Below are positions 1-8,100 of a stretch of 15,883 nt of DNA, piece by piece. The stretch covers positions 1 to 15,883 of the forward strand of contig CAMFPJ010000023.1 of the NCBI GenBank assembly GCA_945971755.1, in the 5' to 3' direction. The stretch's first letter is position 1. Each line of letters begins with the position of its first letter. Made by a program: the position numbers and the translations under genes. Origin of the DNA: an uncultured Clostridia bacterium. GTDB lineage: Bacteria; Bacillota; Clostridia; Oscillospirales; Acutalibacteraceae. The notes under the pieces were generated by a model. The model was not told where the DNA came from and searched no databases. It saw nothing but the letters and a program-made list of their open reading frames with translations.

Positions 1-27
1 ATTTTACCATAGGAGGGTTATTTTTTC
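1..27 (-). promoter_or_regulatory. Possible leftward promoter in repeat copy 1
   Basis: On the minus strand TAAAAT (revcomp of 1-6) is preceded by TGG, making an extended -10. A weak -35-like TAGAAA lies 17 bases upstream. The same two blocks, CAATAGAAAA and TATGGTAAAAT separated by 11 bases, occur with identical spacing upstream of the transporter gene at 15644-15675, where a promoter is expected. The driven gene would lie left of the window. Confidence 0.4.
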
Positions 28-149
28 TATTGTCCGTTTTTAACGGACTTGTTCATTTAATTCTACCATAGAGGGCTCTTTTTTTCATTGTCAGTTTTTA
101 CTGGTTCTGTTCAAAAATGATAGTTTTTACAGCTCCTTTTTCATGCTGA
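1..149 (-). repeat. 58-bp tandem repeats with hairpins and promoter-like ends
   Basis: Two imperfect copies lie head to tail at about 1-58 and 59-116. Shared words repeat at a 58-59 base offset: TACCATA at 5 and 64, GAGGG at 13 and 71, ATTGTC at 29 and 87, TGTTC at 50 and 108. A possible third, decayed copy (about 120-149) keeps a GCTC...TTTTTCATG block about 57 bases further on. Copy 1 has a 7-bp stem (32-38 with 42-48) and copy 2 a weaker stem (92-95 with 100-103, plus two G-T pairs). At least one pair differs in a compensating way. Read on the minus strand, each copy ends in an extended -10-like word, TATGGTAAAAT or TATGGTAGAAT. No convincing gene or terminator was found in this stretch. 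The array may continue beyond the left edge. Role unknown; tandem promoters for a leftward gene outside the window are the simplest reading. Confidence 0.65.
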
Positions 150-153
150 AATT

Positions 154-969
154 TTAATATCTGCCTTTGATTTCGTAATATTTATTGCGAATTTTATTTG
201 CCGTCGGTCTTGCAAATGCGTAACCTTCCATATAATCTCCGCGGAATGTGTCAACATTTTCCCGAGGGTTTCTAAGAAATTCGTAAAGATCGCAGGAAAA
301 CTTTTTAGTGTCAACGCTTCGCTGATTTCTGCCGTCAATGAAAATGTCTGAAATTCCTGCGTCCGCAAGGGCAACCCGAAGGCTTTTAAGAACTTTTCTG
401 AAGAGGGATTGAACCGATTCGTCATATTCACGGTTCGGCCAAAGCGCCGCAACCGCCTGCTCCGTACTGACAGAACCTCCTTGGCGGTCAACGAGGAGCG
501 CTAAAAACTCTTTTGACTTTGCGCTCGAGAAGAAAACAGGCTTTTGGTTGACAAATACGTCAAAATAGCCGAATGTTTTAACCGTGATTTCTTTTTGCGG
601 AGCAATTTCCAAAAATGCGTCTGCTTTTTCAATTTCGCGGTAAACCATTTCGTCTGAATACGGTTTTAATACGTACCCTATTGCATTTACGCGAAAAGCG
701 TCATAGGCATATTCCTTAAAACCCGTAACAAAAACGACTTTTGCACGTGAATTTATTGCGTTAATTCTTCTGGCAAGCTCAAGCCCTGTCATAACCGGCA
801 TTTCAATATCAAGAAATGCAAGGTCAATATCGTCGTTCTGTGCAATGTAAATCAATGCGTCGGACGGATTATTAAATACCAAAGCCTCGTCAATCAGCCT
901 GTGAGAAAGGCAAATATCATAAAGCTCTTCTGCCGCAAGACGTTCATCGTCAACAATCATTACTTTCAT
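154..969 (-). CDS. Response regulator, REC plus SARP-like winged helix
   Basis: A 271-residue cytoplasmic response regulator. The receiver domain (about 1-120) has the acidic pair D7/D8, phospho-acceptor D54 in LDIEMP, T82 and K102 followed by P103, so it should be phosphorylatable. The C-terminal part (about 127-230) resembles the winged-helix DNA-binding domain of the SAPR/SARP response-regulator group: TFGYFDVFVNQKPV, then SKEFLALLVDRQGG and an AALW segment. Only a short stretch follows it, so a full bacterial transcriptional activation (BTAD) domain seems absent. Its start overlaps the end of the sensor kinase gene by four bases (ATGA), so the two are surely co-translated partners. Targets are not visible; the repeats just downstream are a candidate. 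Function class is confident, signal unknown. Confidence 0.9.
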   Translation of the reverse strand: MKVMIVDDERLAAEELYDICLSHRLIDEALVFNNPSDALIYIAQNDDIDLAFLDIEMPVMTGLELARRINAINSRAKVVFVTGFKEYAYDAFRVNAIGYVLKPYSDEMVYREIEKADAFLEIAPQKEITVKTFGYFDVFVNQKPVFFSSAKSKEFLALLVDRQGGSVSTEQAVAALWPNREYDESVQSLFRKVLKSLRVALADAGISDIFIDGRNQRSVDTKKFSCDLYEFLRNPRENVDTFRGDYMEGYAFARPTANKIRNKYYEIKGRY

Positions 970-2858
970 TTGTTGTCCTCCGTTTTAGGAATTTTTATCG
1001 TCACGTGAGTGCCTTCGCCTTCACGGCTTTCTATGATTATTTCCGCATTACACATTTGTTTAAGCCTTCTTGACACGTTAGAAAGCCCCACGTGTGCATG
1101 GTGTTCATTATCTGCATAATCGGGAACTTCGGTTTGAAAACCTACTCCGTCGTCATTAACAGTAACACAGTAAAAGTCATCTTCTTCAAACGAAGAAATT
1201 TTAACGGTTCCGCCCTCGGTTTTTTTTGTTATACCATGCTTGATAGCGTTTTCAACAATGGGTTGAATACTCAGAGCAGGCACAGCAAAGGAATCACATT
1301 TTATATCATATTCGATATTCAGTTTGTCACCGAATCGAAGAAGCTCAATGTCACAGTAGTGTTTGATATGTTCCATTTCGTCCTGAAAAGGAATGGGGGT
1401 TTTCTGTGTTAATGAATCCATATTGCCGCGCAGATAATATGAGAATGACACAACTGCTTTTTCAGCAGATTTTGGATCGCGCTTAATCAGATATTTAATT
1501 GTGTTGAGAGCATTGTAAAGAAAATGCGGCTGAATTTGGGAAACCATAATTGCCGTGTTGGCTTCCGTCAACTGTTTGTCAAGCTCGGCAGCTTTAAGTG
1601 CGGCATTGTAAATTTCGGTTATTTTTCTAAAAAAGATTATTGAGAATGAAACAACGAAAAATGCACACAAAAGCGGCAAATATGAGGACGATGCCCAGAC
1701 AATTAACCCGTTTGTATAGAAGCAGTCAATCATCAGTCCGGAGAGAATAGCAATGTAGCCTACTGTGTAAAATAACGCATAAGGAACTCGCCTTGCAATA
1801 CTGTCAGTAAGATAGCCTAAAAGAATTATGTCAAGGGGAACCGTTGCGAGCTGAACAATTACGTTGTAAAACGGCGTGTAAACGGTTTTCGGAAGCATGC
1901 AGTAAACTGCTGTAAACACCAAAAACGCAAAGCAAAACACTCCCGACAGACTTTTGTTAAGTTTTATGTCAAGAGTTTCCGTGTAAAAAAGTAAGGATAC
2001 GAGTTTAATGATAAATGTTGAACTGCAAATGAGAAGCATAAGCTGTTCGTAGTCAACCTTTGAAAAAATGAAATTAAAAGCCGTATAACCCTCAGTTGAA
2101 ACAGTCAGACGGAACATAATTACAAGGAACAGAATAGGGAGCCATTTTGAAGAAAAAATATGCTTCTTTGTAACGGAGTAAAAAAGAAACAGTATGGAGC
2201 AAAACGCAATCGCACCGAAAATGATACTTCGGAGCGTTACCGCAACGCTTGAGTGAGTGGTAACATAATCTGCATTTGCAACGGTGGGCGTCATATAAAG
2301 TCCCGACATATAGTTACAGGAGATTTCAACAACAATTTCGTATGTGTCTTCAGAAGAAAATTCAAGTACGGTGCCGTTAAAAGAAAGGTCTGCCCGTGTG
2401 TAGCCTGTGCCGTACTCACCGCTTTGAGAAACGGGCATACCGTTAACGAAAATTTTATAAGAACCTGCAAAATGCGGAATGTAAATAACCGCATTGTCCA
2501 TATCAAGATTTTTTACAACCAATCGGTAAGAAGATTTTTCGCCGAGGGGTGAGCTGATTTCTTCATAAGAACGGAAAAGCTTAACGGGTAATGAATATGT
2601 TGATTTTGTAAGGGAGTTTATATCAGCATTATCGGTTATTATCCACTTGTCTGCATATTTTTCCCATTCGCCCGTAAGGTAAACCGGCATTGATTTATCT
2701 GTTTCGGCGTTCTTAAAGTCCGACACACCGTTTATGGCATTCGGCGAGTGAGTGTAAACGGAATTCAGTTTTGCAAATAAAAACGGAGTTAGAGTAACAA
2801 AAATTGAAACTGCAACCGCTAATATTAACAGTAAGTTAGATTTAACCCTTGTATTCAT
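966..2858 (-). CDS. Sensor histidine kinase, 7TM-DISM type with LytS-like kinase core
   Basis: A 630-residue membrane sensor kinase. An N-terminal hydrophobic segment (about 8-28) leads to an extracytoplasmic region (about 55-200) that looks like a beta-sandwich DISM-type ligand domain (WEKYADKW..., FVNGMPVSQSGEYG). About seven membrane helices follow (roughly 205-410), then a linker helix (413-438). The kinase core is of the His_kinase/LytS family: H445 in QIQPHFLYNALN is the likely phospho-acceptor, N537 lies in PIVENAIKHG, and the ATP-lid motif DDGVGF is at 569-574 with GLSNV at 591. The start is supported by AAAGGGAG (revcomp of 2866-2873) seven bases upstream. It is the first gene of the minus-strand operon and pairs with the overlapping response regulator. 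DISM domains are thought to bind carbohydrates or other small extracellular ligands; the ligand here is unknown. Confidence 0.9.
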   Translation of the reverse strand: MNTRVKSNLLLILAVAVSIFVTLTPFLFAKLNSVYTHSPNAINGVSDFKNAETDKSMPVYLTGEWEKYADKWIITDNADINSLTKSTYSLPVKLFRSYEEISSPLGEKSSYRLVVKNLDMDNAVIYIPHFAGSYKIFVNGMPVSQSGEYGTGYTRADLSFNGTVLEFSSEDTYEIVVEISCNYMSGLYMTPTVANADYVTTHSSVAVTLRSIIFGAIAFCSILFLFYSVTKKHIFSSKWLPILFLVIMFRLTVSTEGYTAFNFIFSKVDYEQLMLLICSSTFIIKLVSLLFYTETLDIKLNKSLSGVFCFAFLVFTAVYCMLPKTVYTPFYNVIVQLATVPLDIILLGYLTDSIARRVPYALFYTVGYIAILSGLMIDCFYTNGLIVWASSSYLPLLCAFFVVSFSIIFFRKITEIYNAALKAAELDKQLTEANTAIMVSQIQPHFLYNALNTIKYLIKRDPKSAEKAVVSFSYYLRGNMDSLTQKTPIPFQDEMEHIKHYCDIELLRFGDKLNIEYDIKCDSFAVPALSIQPIVENAIKHGITKKTEGGTVKISSFEEDDFYCVTVNDDGVGFQTEVPDYADNEHHAHVGLSNVSRRLKQMCNAEIIIESREGEGTHVTIKIPKTEDNK

Positions 2859-2886
2859 TTTCCCACTCCCTTTGAATATTTATTCC

Positions 2887-2915
2887 ATTATAAATAAAAA
2901 GGGAGATTTGCGCAA
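2887..2915 (-). promoter_or_regulatory. Probable promoter of the two-component operon
   Basis: Minus-strand TATAAT (revcomp of 2887-2892) is separated by 17 bases from a weak -35-like TTGCGC (revcomp of 2910-2915; three of six matches). Transcription would start near 2880, about 20 bases before the kinase start codon. The -10 is perfect and the -35 poor, which suits a gene needing an activator. Confidence 0.5.
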
Positions 2916-2924
2916 TAGTTTTTA

Positions 2925-2954
2925 TTGACATTATCAGTATAATTATTGTATAAT
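2925..2954 (+). promoter_or_regulatory. Promoter of the alaS operon
   Basis: Consensus TTGACA (2925-2930) and TATAAT (2949-2954) are separated by 18 bases. The expected start is near 2961, giving a leader of only about 32 bases before alaS. It lies back to back with the leftward kinase promoter; the two -35 boxes are about 10 bases apart. Confidence 0.8.
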
Positions 2955-2977
2955 TTATAAGATTTTTATTTTGAATT

Positions 2978-2984
2978 AAGGTGA
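2978..2984 (+). promoter_or_regulatory. Ribosome binding site that fixes the alaS start
   Basis: AAGGTGA sits eight bases before the ATG at 2993. An upstream in-frame GTG at 2981 lies inside this site, so it cannot be the start. Confidence 0.75.
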
Positions 2985-2992
2985 TTTTCTTA

Positions 2993-5623
2993 ATGGAATG
3001 GACAGGACTTAACGAATTAAGAGAAAAATATTTGTCTTTCTTTGAAAGCAAAGGTCATTTAAGACTCCAAAGCTTTTCTCTTATTCCGAATAACGATAAG
3101 AGCCTTTTGCTTATAAACTCGGGTATGGCTCCGATGAAAAAATACTTTACAGGCGAAATTACACCGCCGAGAAAAAGAGTTACAACCTGCCAAAAATGTA
3201 TCAGAACTCCCGATATTGAGAACGTAGGTAAAACTGCACGTCACGGCACTTATTTTGAAATGCTGGGCAACTTCTCTTTCGGTGATTATTTTAAGGAAGA
3301 GGTTATTCCGTGGGCTTGGGAATTCTGCACTAAAGAAATGGAGATTGACCCTAATAAGCTTTATATCACGGTTTATGAAGAAGATGACGAGGCATACGAC
3401 ATCTGGACAAAGAAAGTCGGAGTTGACCCGTCTCACGTTTACCGTATGGGTAAAGAAGACAACTTCTGGGAGCACGGCGCAGGCCCCTGCGGTCCTTGCT
3501 CTGAAATTCACTATGACCGCGGTGAAGAGTACGGCTGCGGCAAGCCTGACTGCAAAGTGGGTTGTGACTGCGACAGGTTTATGGAATTCTGGAACCTTGT
3601 TTTCACACAGTTTGATAACGACGGTAACAATAACTACACTCGCCTTGACCACCCGAATATTGACACCGGTATGGGACTTGAGCGCCTTGCCTGTCTTGCA
3701 CAGGGGGTTGACAACCTTTTTGAGGTTGACACAGTTCAAAACATAATGAAACACATTATGAAGATAGCAAATGTTGAGTATCATAAAGACCCTAAAAAAG
3801 ATATTTCACTTCGTGTTATTACAGACCATATCCGCAGCACTACAATGATGATTGGTGACGGTGTAATGCCATCAAACGAGGGTAGGGGTTATGTTCTTCG
3901 CAGACTTTTGAGGCGTGCCGCACGTCACGGAAGATTATTGGGTATTGACCGTCCGTTCCTTGCAGAAGTTTGCGAAACAGTTATCTCAGAAAATGCCAAA
4001 GCTTACCCCAATCTTCTTGAAAAGAAAGATTTTATTATAAAGGTTATTTCCATTGAGGAAGAGAATTTCTATAAAACAATTGACGCCGGTCTCGGAATCC
4101 TTGAAAAAATGATTGATGAAACCTCGGGCACTTGCCTTTCGGGAGAAGATGCTTTCAAACTTTCCGATACATTCGGTTTCCCCATTGACCTTACAAAAGA
4201 AATTCTTGAAGAAAGAAATATGACGGTTGACGAAGAAAGATTCCGAGAACTCGTAAAAGAACAACACGACCGTGCAAGAAATGCCCGTAAAGACGCAGGC
4301 CAAGAGGCTTGGGAAGGCTCGGGTAACGCCACAAAAGATATGATTGCGACTAAATTCCTTGGCTACGGCGCACTTAATTGTGAAGCAAAGGTAGAGGCTA
4401 TTATTGTTGACGGCGAAAAAGTTGACTTCGTTTCAAACGGCGATAATGCAACATTAGTCCTTGATGAGACTCCTTTCTACGGTGAGGGTGGAGGTCAGAC
4501 AGGCGATATCGGTAAAATCACTGCAAATGACCTTGAATTTACTGTTACTTCTACTACAAAGACTGCAGAGGGCGTATTCCTTCATCACGGCTTCTTAAGT
4601 GACGGTGAAAGCCTTGCAGTCGGTACAACCGTAAATGCAAATGTTGATGAGAGCACAAGAAAATCAACAATGCGTAACCACACATCGGCACACATTTTAC
4701 AGGCTACTCTCAGAAAACTTCTCGGAACTCACGTTGAGCAGGCGGGTCAGCTTGTAAATGCTGAAGAAATGCGTTTTGACTTCTCTCATTTCTCTGCCCT
4801 TACAGCAGAGGAGCTTAAGGCAGTTGAAGACGGCGTTAATAACGTAATCTTCGCTTCAATGGATGTTAACACTCAGGAAATGGCTATTGAAGAAGCTAAA
4901 AAGCAGGGCGCAATGGCACTCTTCAGTGAAAAATACGGTGACACAGTCCGCGTTGTTAAGGTGGGTGACTATTCAACAGAACTTTGCGGCGGTACACACG
5001 TTAACAATACCTCTGAAATCGGTCTTTTCAAGATTACTTCAGAGTCATCTGTTGCAGCAGGTGTCCGCAGAATTACTGCAGTAACAGGCGCAGGTGTTTT
5101 GGAATATATCAATAAAAATAATGAGCTTATTGCCAAAACTGCCGAGGCTATGAAAGTTGCCAATGTAAATGATATTGCAACAAAAGCACAAGCACTTTCA
5201 AATGAACTTCGTGAGAAGGATAAAGAAATCGAAAGACTTAACGGTGAACTTGTTTCTCAGGTTTCTAAAAACTTTGATGTTGTTGAGGTTGGAAACATTG
5301 AACTTGTTGCAAACGGCCAAATTGATAAGAGTACCGATATCCGCTTACTTGCGGAAGCAATTCGTGACGAAAAGTCAAACCGAGTTGTTATCCTTGCTTC
5401 AATCAATAAGGAAAAAGGAACTGCAACCTTTGTTTGCGCTTGCGGCAAGGACGCCGTTTCGGCAGGTGCTCACGCAGGTAACATAGTAAGAGAGGTTGCA
5501 AAAATTGCAGGTGGTAACGGCGGCGGTAAGCCGGACTTTGCACAGGCAGGCGGTAAGGACATTACAAAGGTTGACGACGCTGTTATGGCATCTGACGAAA
5601 TTGTTAAATCAATGCTTAAATAA
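2993..5623 (+). CDS. alaS: Alanyl-tRNA synthetase
   Basis: Charges tRNA-Ala with alanine using ATP, in the cytoplasm. The protein is 876 residues, full length for bacterial AlaRS. It opens with MEWTGLNELREKYLSFF, the usual N-terminus. Class II motif 2 is around 70-105 (CQKCIRTPDIENVGKTARHG) and motif 3 near 293-305 (SNEGRGYVLRRLLRRAARHG). The editing domain has zinc ligands H563 and H567 (NHTSAH) and C665/H669 in CGGTH. The glycine-rich C-Ala tail (GGNGGGKPDFAQAGG) is near 840. A cysteine-rich insertion (YGCGKPDCKVGCDCD) precedes the EFWNLVF motif, as in clostridial relatives. It is the first gene of the long plus-strand operon and ends ten bases before hinT. No T-box fits into its short leader. 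Identification is certain. Confidence 0.98.
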   Translation: MEWTGLNELREKYLSFFESKGHLRLQSFSLIPNNDKSLLLINSGMAPMKKYFTGEITPPRKRVTTCQKCIRTPDIENVGKTARHGTYFEMLGNFSFGDYFKEEVIPWAWEFCTKEMEIDPNKLYITVYEEDDEAYDIWTKKVGVDPSHVYRMGKEDNFWEHGAGPCGPCSEIHYDRGEEYGCGKPDCKVGCDCDRFMEFWNLVFTQFDNDGNNNYTRLDHPNIDTGMGLERLACLAQGVDNLFEVDTVQNIMKHIMKIANVEYHKDPKKDISLRVITDHIRSTTMMIGDGVMPSNEGRGYVLRRLLRRAARHGRLLGIDRPFLAEVCETVISENAKAYPNLLEKKDFIIKVISIEEENFYKTIDAGLGILEKMIDETSGTCLSGEDAFKLSDTFGFPIDLTKEILEERNMTVDEERFRELVKEQHDRARNARKDAGQEAWEGSGNATKDMIATKFLGYGALNCEAKVEAIIVDGEKVDFVSNGDNATLVLDETPFYGEGGGQTGDIGKITANDLEFTVTSTTKTAEGVFLHHGFLSDGESLAVGTTVNANVDESTRKSTMRNHTSAHILQATLRKLLGTHVEQAGQLVNAEEMRFDFSHFSALTAEELKAVEDGVNNVIFASMDVNTQEMAIEEAKKQGAMALFSEKYGDTVRVVKVGDYSTELCGGTHVNNTSEIGLFKITSESSVAAGVRRITAVTGAGVLEYINKNNELIAKTAEAMKVANVNDIATKAQALSNELREKDKEIERLNGELVSQVSKNFDVVEVGNIELVANGQIDKSTDIRLLAEAIRDEKSNRVVILASINKEKGTATFVCACGKDAVSAGAHAGNIVREVAKIAGGNGGGKPDFAQAGGKDITKVDDAVMASDEIVKSMLK

Positions 5624-5633
5624 GGAGTAAATT

Positions 5634-5969
5634 ATGGATTGCTTGTTTTGTAAAATTATAGCAGGGGAAATTCCCTCAAACAAAATTTATGAAGACGAAA
5701 AAATTCTTTGCTTTAAGGATATTGCTCCTCAGGCAGATGTTCACGCTCTTGTAATTCCGAAAGAGCACATTTGCTGTGCAAATGCAGTTACTAAGGAAAA
5801 CAGCGCAGCAGTTGCTTACATCTTTGAGAAAATTCCCGAAATTACAAAGTCAATGGGAATTACAGATTACAGAATCATCAATAACTGCGGCGAGGGTGCA
5901 GGTCAAACGGTAAAGCATCTTCATTTCCACATTTTAAGCGGTTCAAATCTTAACGAAAAGTTGGTATAA
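5634..5969 (+). CDS. HIT family nucleotide hydrolase (HinT-like)
   Basis: A 111-residue histidine-triad protein. The HIT motif is H95-L-H97-F-H99, and the N-terminus CLFCKIIAGEIPSNKIYED is typical of the HinT/PKCI branch. Family members hydrolyse nucleoside phosphoramidates and acyl-adenylates, including aminoacyl-adenylates made by tRNA synthetases, so its place directly after alaS is suggestive; a functional link is inference. The C-terminus after the triad (SGSNLNEKLV) lacks the WPPG-type ending of many HinT proteins. TAAGGAG precedes the ATG, and comEC begins four bases after its stop. Confidence 0.92.
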   Translation: MDCLFCKIIAGEIPSNKIYEDEKILCFKDIAPQADVHALVIPKEHICCANAVTKENSAAVAYIFEKIPEITKSMGITDYRIINNCGEGAGQTVKHLHFHILSGSNLNEKLV

Positions 5970-5973
5970 TTTT

Positions 5974-8100
5974 ATGAAAAGACCGTTTGCAGTAATAGGT
6001 TTTACAGTCCTTGTTACTGCGGCAATTTCGGCAAAATTAAGTATAAATACAGTCAGTGCAATTTGCGTTTCAGCATTGGCTGTATTTTTATTGTCTTTGT
6101 GCATAGGAGTTTTTTCGCGACAACAAAACACGGTTATTTTTGTGTCGCTGGCAGTTTTGCTTGTGTCATTTTCTTTGCGGATTTCAATGATAAATTTTAC
6201 TAATGCTCTCGTCTTTGAGGGTCAAAAAGTCAATGTCAGCGCCACGGTAACAGATTTGCATTATTCCGGAGTGACCGAAAAAATAAGAATAAAAGTCAGT
6301 GACGTAAACGGAAATAAAGGCTCTTTTTATGTAAATGTTTACAACGGGTCACGGTCGGGACTTGAAATCGGTGACAGAATAAATGCAGATTTTGAATTTG
6401 AAAGTATAACCGAAGATGATGAGAGCCTTGAGTATTTTCTTGCAGAAAAATGTTATTTCACTTCCTTCAAAATGACAAATGTGTCTTTAACAGGGGAGAG
6501 CCGTTATTATAAAACGGTAAGCAAAGTAAAATCTTTTTACGAAAATGTGATTTATTCGTATCTTCCTAACGAACTGGGCTCAGTAGCAATCGGAATGACT
6601 GTGGGTGACAGAACGAAAATAGACAAAAACTTGCGTAACAGCTTTAATTACTCGGGAACAGCCCATTTGCTTGTTGTGTCGGGACTTCATTTAACGCTTT
6701 GGGTAAGTTTAATCACGGATTATTTATTACCCCTTAAAAACAAACGATTTTTAAGCCTTGGTTTAGCGAGTGTTTGCATTTTCTTTTATCTTTCACTTAC
6801 GGGTTTCTCCGTTTCTGTTATAAGAGCGGGAATAATGATTTTTGTTGTTAAACTTGCAAAGTGCCTCAAAAAAGATGCGGACAGCATAAATTCATTAGGC
6901 TTAGCCTTAACGGTTTTGGTCCTTGCAAATCCGTTTTCGGTATTTTCTGTTTCACTTTGGCTCTCGGGAGCGTCAACTCTCGGACTCTTGCTTTTTTCAC
7001 AAAGGGTTTACAACCTTTTAAGATATTCAAAAATCGGAAGAAAATTCACAAAATACCGATTCGGTAAAATGATTGCGGAAACATGTGCAGTAAGTGTTTC
7101 TGTGTCTGCGATGACATTGCCGGTATTTATATTAAACTTAAAAATGCTTCCGGTGTTATCTTTTGTTTCAAATTTTGTAATGGTAGATTCTGCAATAGTT
7201 TTAATGGTTTCTACAATGATAGGTGTAATAATTCACCTTTTCGGTTTCGGTGCATTTGCAAAAATTATTTTCTTTTTTACAGGTCTTGTTTCAAAATTTT
7301 TAATTTTCACCGCTGAAAAAATCGGAACACTTCGTTACTCCACTATTGCAGTTTCCAACCGATATTTCAGAGCGTATCTGATTTGTGCAACTGTATGTGT
7401 TTGTGCTTTCCTGATTATTCGCAAATTCAGAAAAGTGAAAACCTTGTCACTTGTTATTGCTTTGTCGTTAGGGCTGATGTTCACTGTATTTTTATCTGAA
7501 AATTTTGAACTTTCACACCCGTCCGTTGACGTTGCCATGAACGAAAAAAGCGTAACCGTGCTCCTGCGTGACGGTTATGACAGCGTACTGTCAGGAGTTG
7601 AGGATAAAAACTCGGAATATACCGTCGGCAATATGCTCAAGTCCCATAATCTAAAACAAATAGGCTGTGTCTTTGCGGTGGAAGAAGGAAATTCCACGCC
7701 TGCTGAAATAATGCGTGTGACAAGCATTTACAGTGCGTCTGCATTTGCATTTAAGGGTGAAAAAATAAATACAATTCCGTTGAAATATTACACGGAAAAC
7801 GTAAAATCCGTAACATTAAATGAAACAGTATCTTTAACACCGCTTTCCGAAGGGACCTACATTGTATCAGGGCAGGGAGAAGATATTTACATATCTTGTG
7901 ATAAATATCCTCAAAATCTATTTGAAAAAACACAGAAATATGATATAATCATTCTGAGTGCGGACGCTTTCACTCTGTACGGAGAAACAGCAAAAAGTTA
8001 TCTTGAAAATTCTTCGTCGCAAATCATTGTGCTGAGTGAGGGCGAGCGTATTACAATTTATCCCGATATCAGAAGAATTTATTATCCGGAGAGGCACTAA
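5974..8100 (+). CDS. comEC: ComEC/Rec2 DNA-uptake channel with degenerate C-terminal domain
   Basis: A 708-residue polytopic membrane protein expected to carry single-stranded DNA across the membrane during natural transformation. Three N-terminal helices (1-75) are followed by an OB-fold-like DUF4131 region (about 80-175). The competence domain (about 200-500) has GTAHLLVVSGLHL at 228-240, GFSVSVIRAGIMIF at 277-290 and many helices. The C-terminal part (about 510-708) occupies the place of the metallo-beta-lactamase-like domain, but DVGQGD is replaced by DVAMNE and the HxHxDH metal motif is absent (FAVEEGNSTPAEI at the expected place). It is probably not a nuclease. No strong ribosome binding site precedes the ATG, so translation is probably coupled to hinT. 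The stop overlaps the holA start by one base. Confidence 0.9.
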   Translation: MKRPFAVIGFTVLVTAAISAKLSINTVSAICVSALAVFLLSLCIGVFSRQQNTVIFVSLAVLLVSFSLRISMINFTNALVFEGQKVNVSATVTDLHYSGVTEKIRIKVSDVNGNKGSFYVNVYNGSRSGLEIGDRINADFEFESITEDDESLEYFLAEKCYFTSFKMTNVSLTGESRYYKTVSKVKSFYENVIYSYLPNELGSVAIGMTVGDRTKIDKNLRNSFNYSGTAHLLVVSGLHLTLWVSLITDYLLPLKNKRFLSLGLASVCIFFYLSLTGFSVSVIRAGIMIFVVKLAKCLKKDADSINSLGLALTVLVLANPFSVFSVSLWLSGASTLGLLLFSQRVYNLLRYSKIGRKFTKYRFGKMIAETCAVSVSVSAMTLPVFILNLKMLPVLSFVSNFVMVDSAIVLMVSTMIGVIIHLFGFGAFAKIIFFFTGLVSKFLIFTAEKIGTLRYSTIAVSNRYFRAYLICATVCVCAFLIIRKFRKVKTLSLVIALSLGLMFTVFLSENFELSHPSVDVAMNEKSVTVLLRDGYDSVLSGVEDKNSEYTVGNMLKSHNLKQIGCVFAVEEGNSTPAEIMRVTSIYSASAFAFKGEKINTIPLKYYTENVKSVTLNETVSLTPLSEGTYIVSGQGEDIYISCDKYPQNLFEKTQKYDIIILSADAFTLYGETAKSYLENSSSQIIVLSEGERITIYPDIRRIYYPERH

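Noticed and set aside
32..48. Hairpin in repeat copy 1 as an intrinsic terminator of the two-component operon
   Set aside because: On the minus strand the stem is followed by an A-rich, not T-rich, stretch, so it does not look like a terminator in that direction.
53..88. Minus-strand mini-ORF encoding MKKRALYGRIK in repeat copy 2
   Set aside because: It has no ribosome binding site, and the ATG and reading frame are not kept in copy 1, so the repeat is not conserved as coding sequence.
3255..3746. Plus-strand open frame of 163 codons inside alaS
   Set aside because: A frame shadow of alaS with low-complexity Thr/Leu/Ser composition, no ribosome binding site and no family resemblance.
3059..3784. 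Long minus-strand open frame of 241 codons inside alaS
   Set aside because: It is fully antisense to conserved AlaRS motifs, has no recognisable domain, and its cysteine/valine-rich composition is what a reversed conserved gene gives.
5942..5970. Extended -10 promoter (TGGTATAAT) with TTCAAA 17 bases upstream, before comEC
   Set aside because: Transcription would begin near 5977, after the comEC ATG at 5974, so it could not express that gene as annotated. It also encodes the end of HinT. Probably chance, though it might serve downstream genes.
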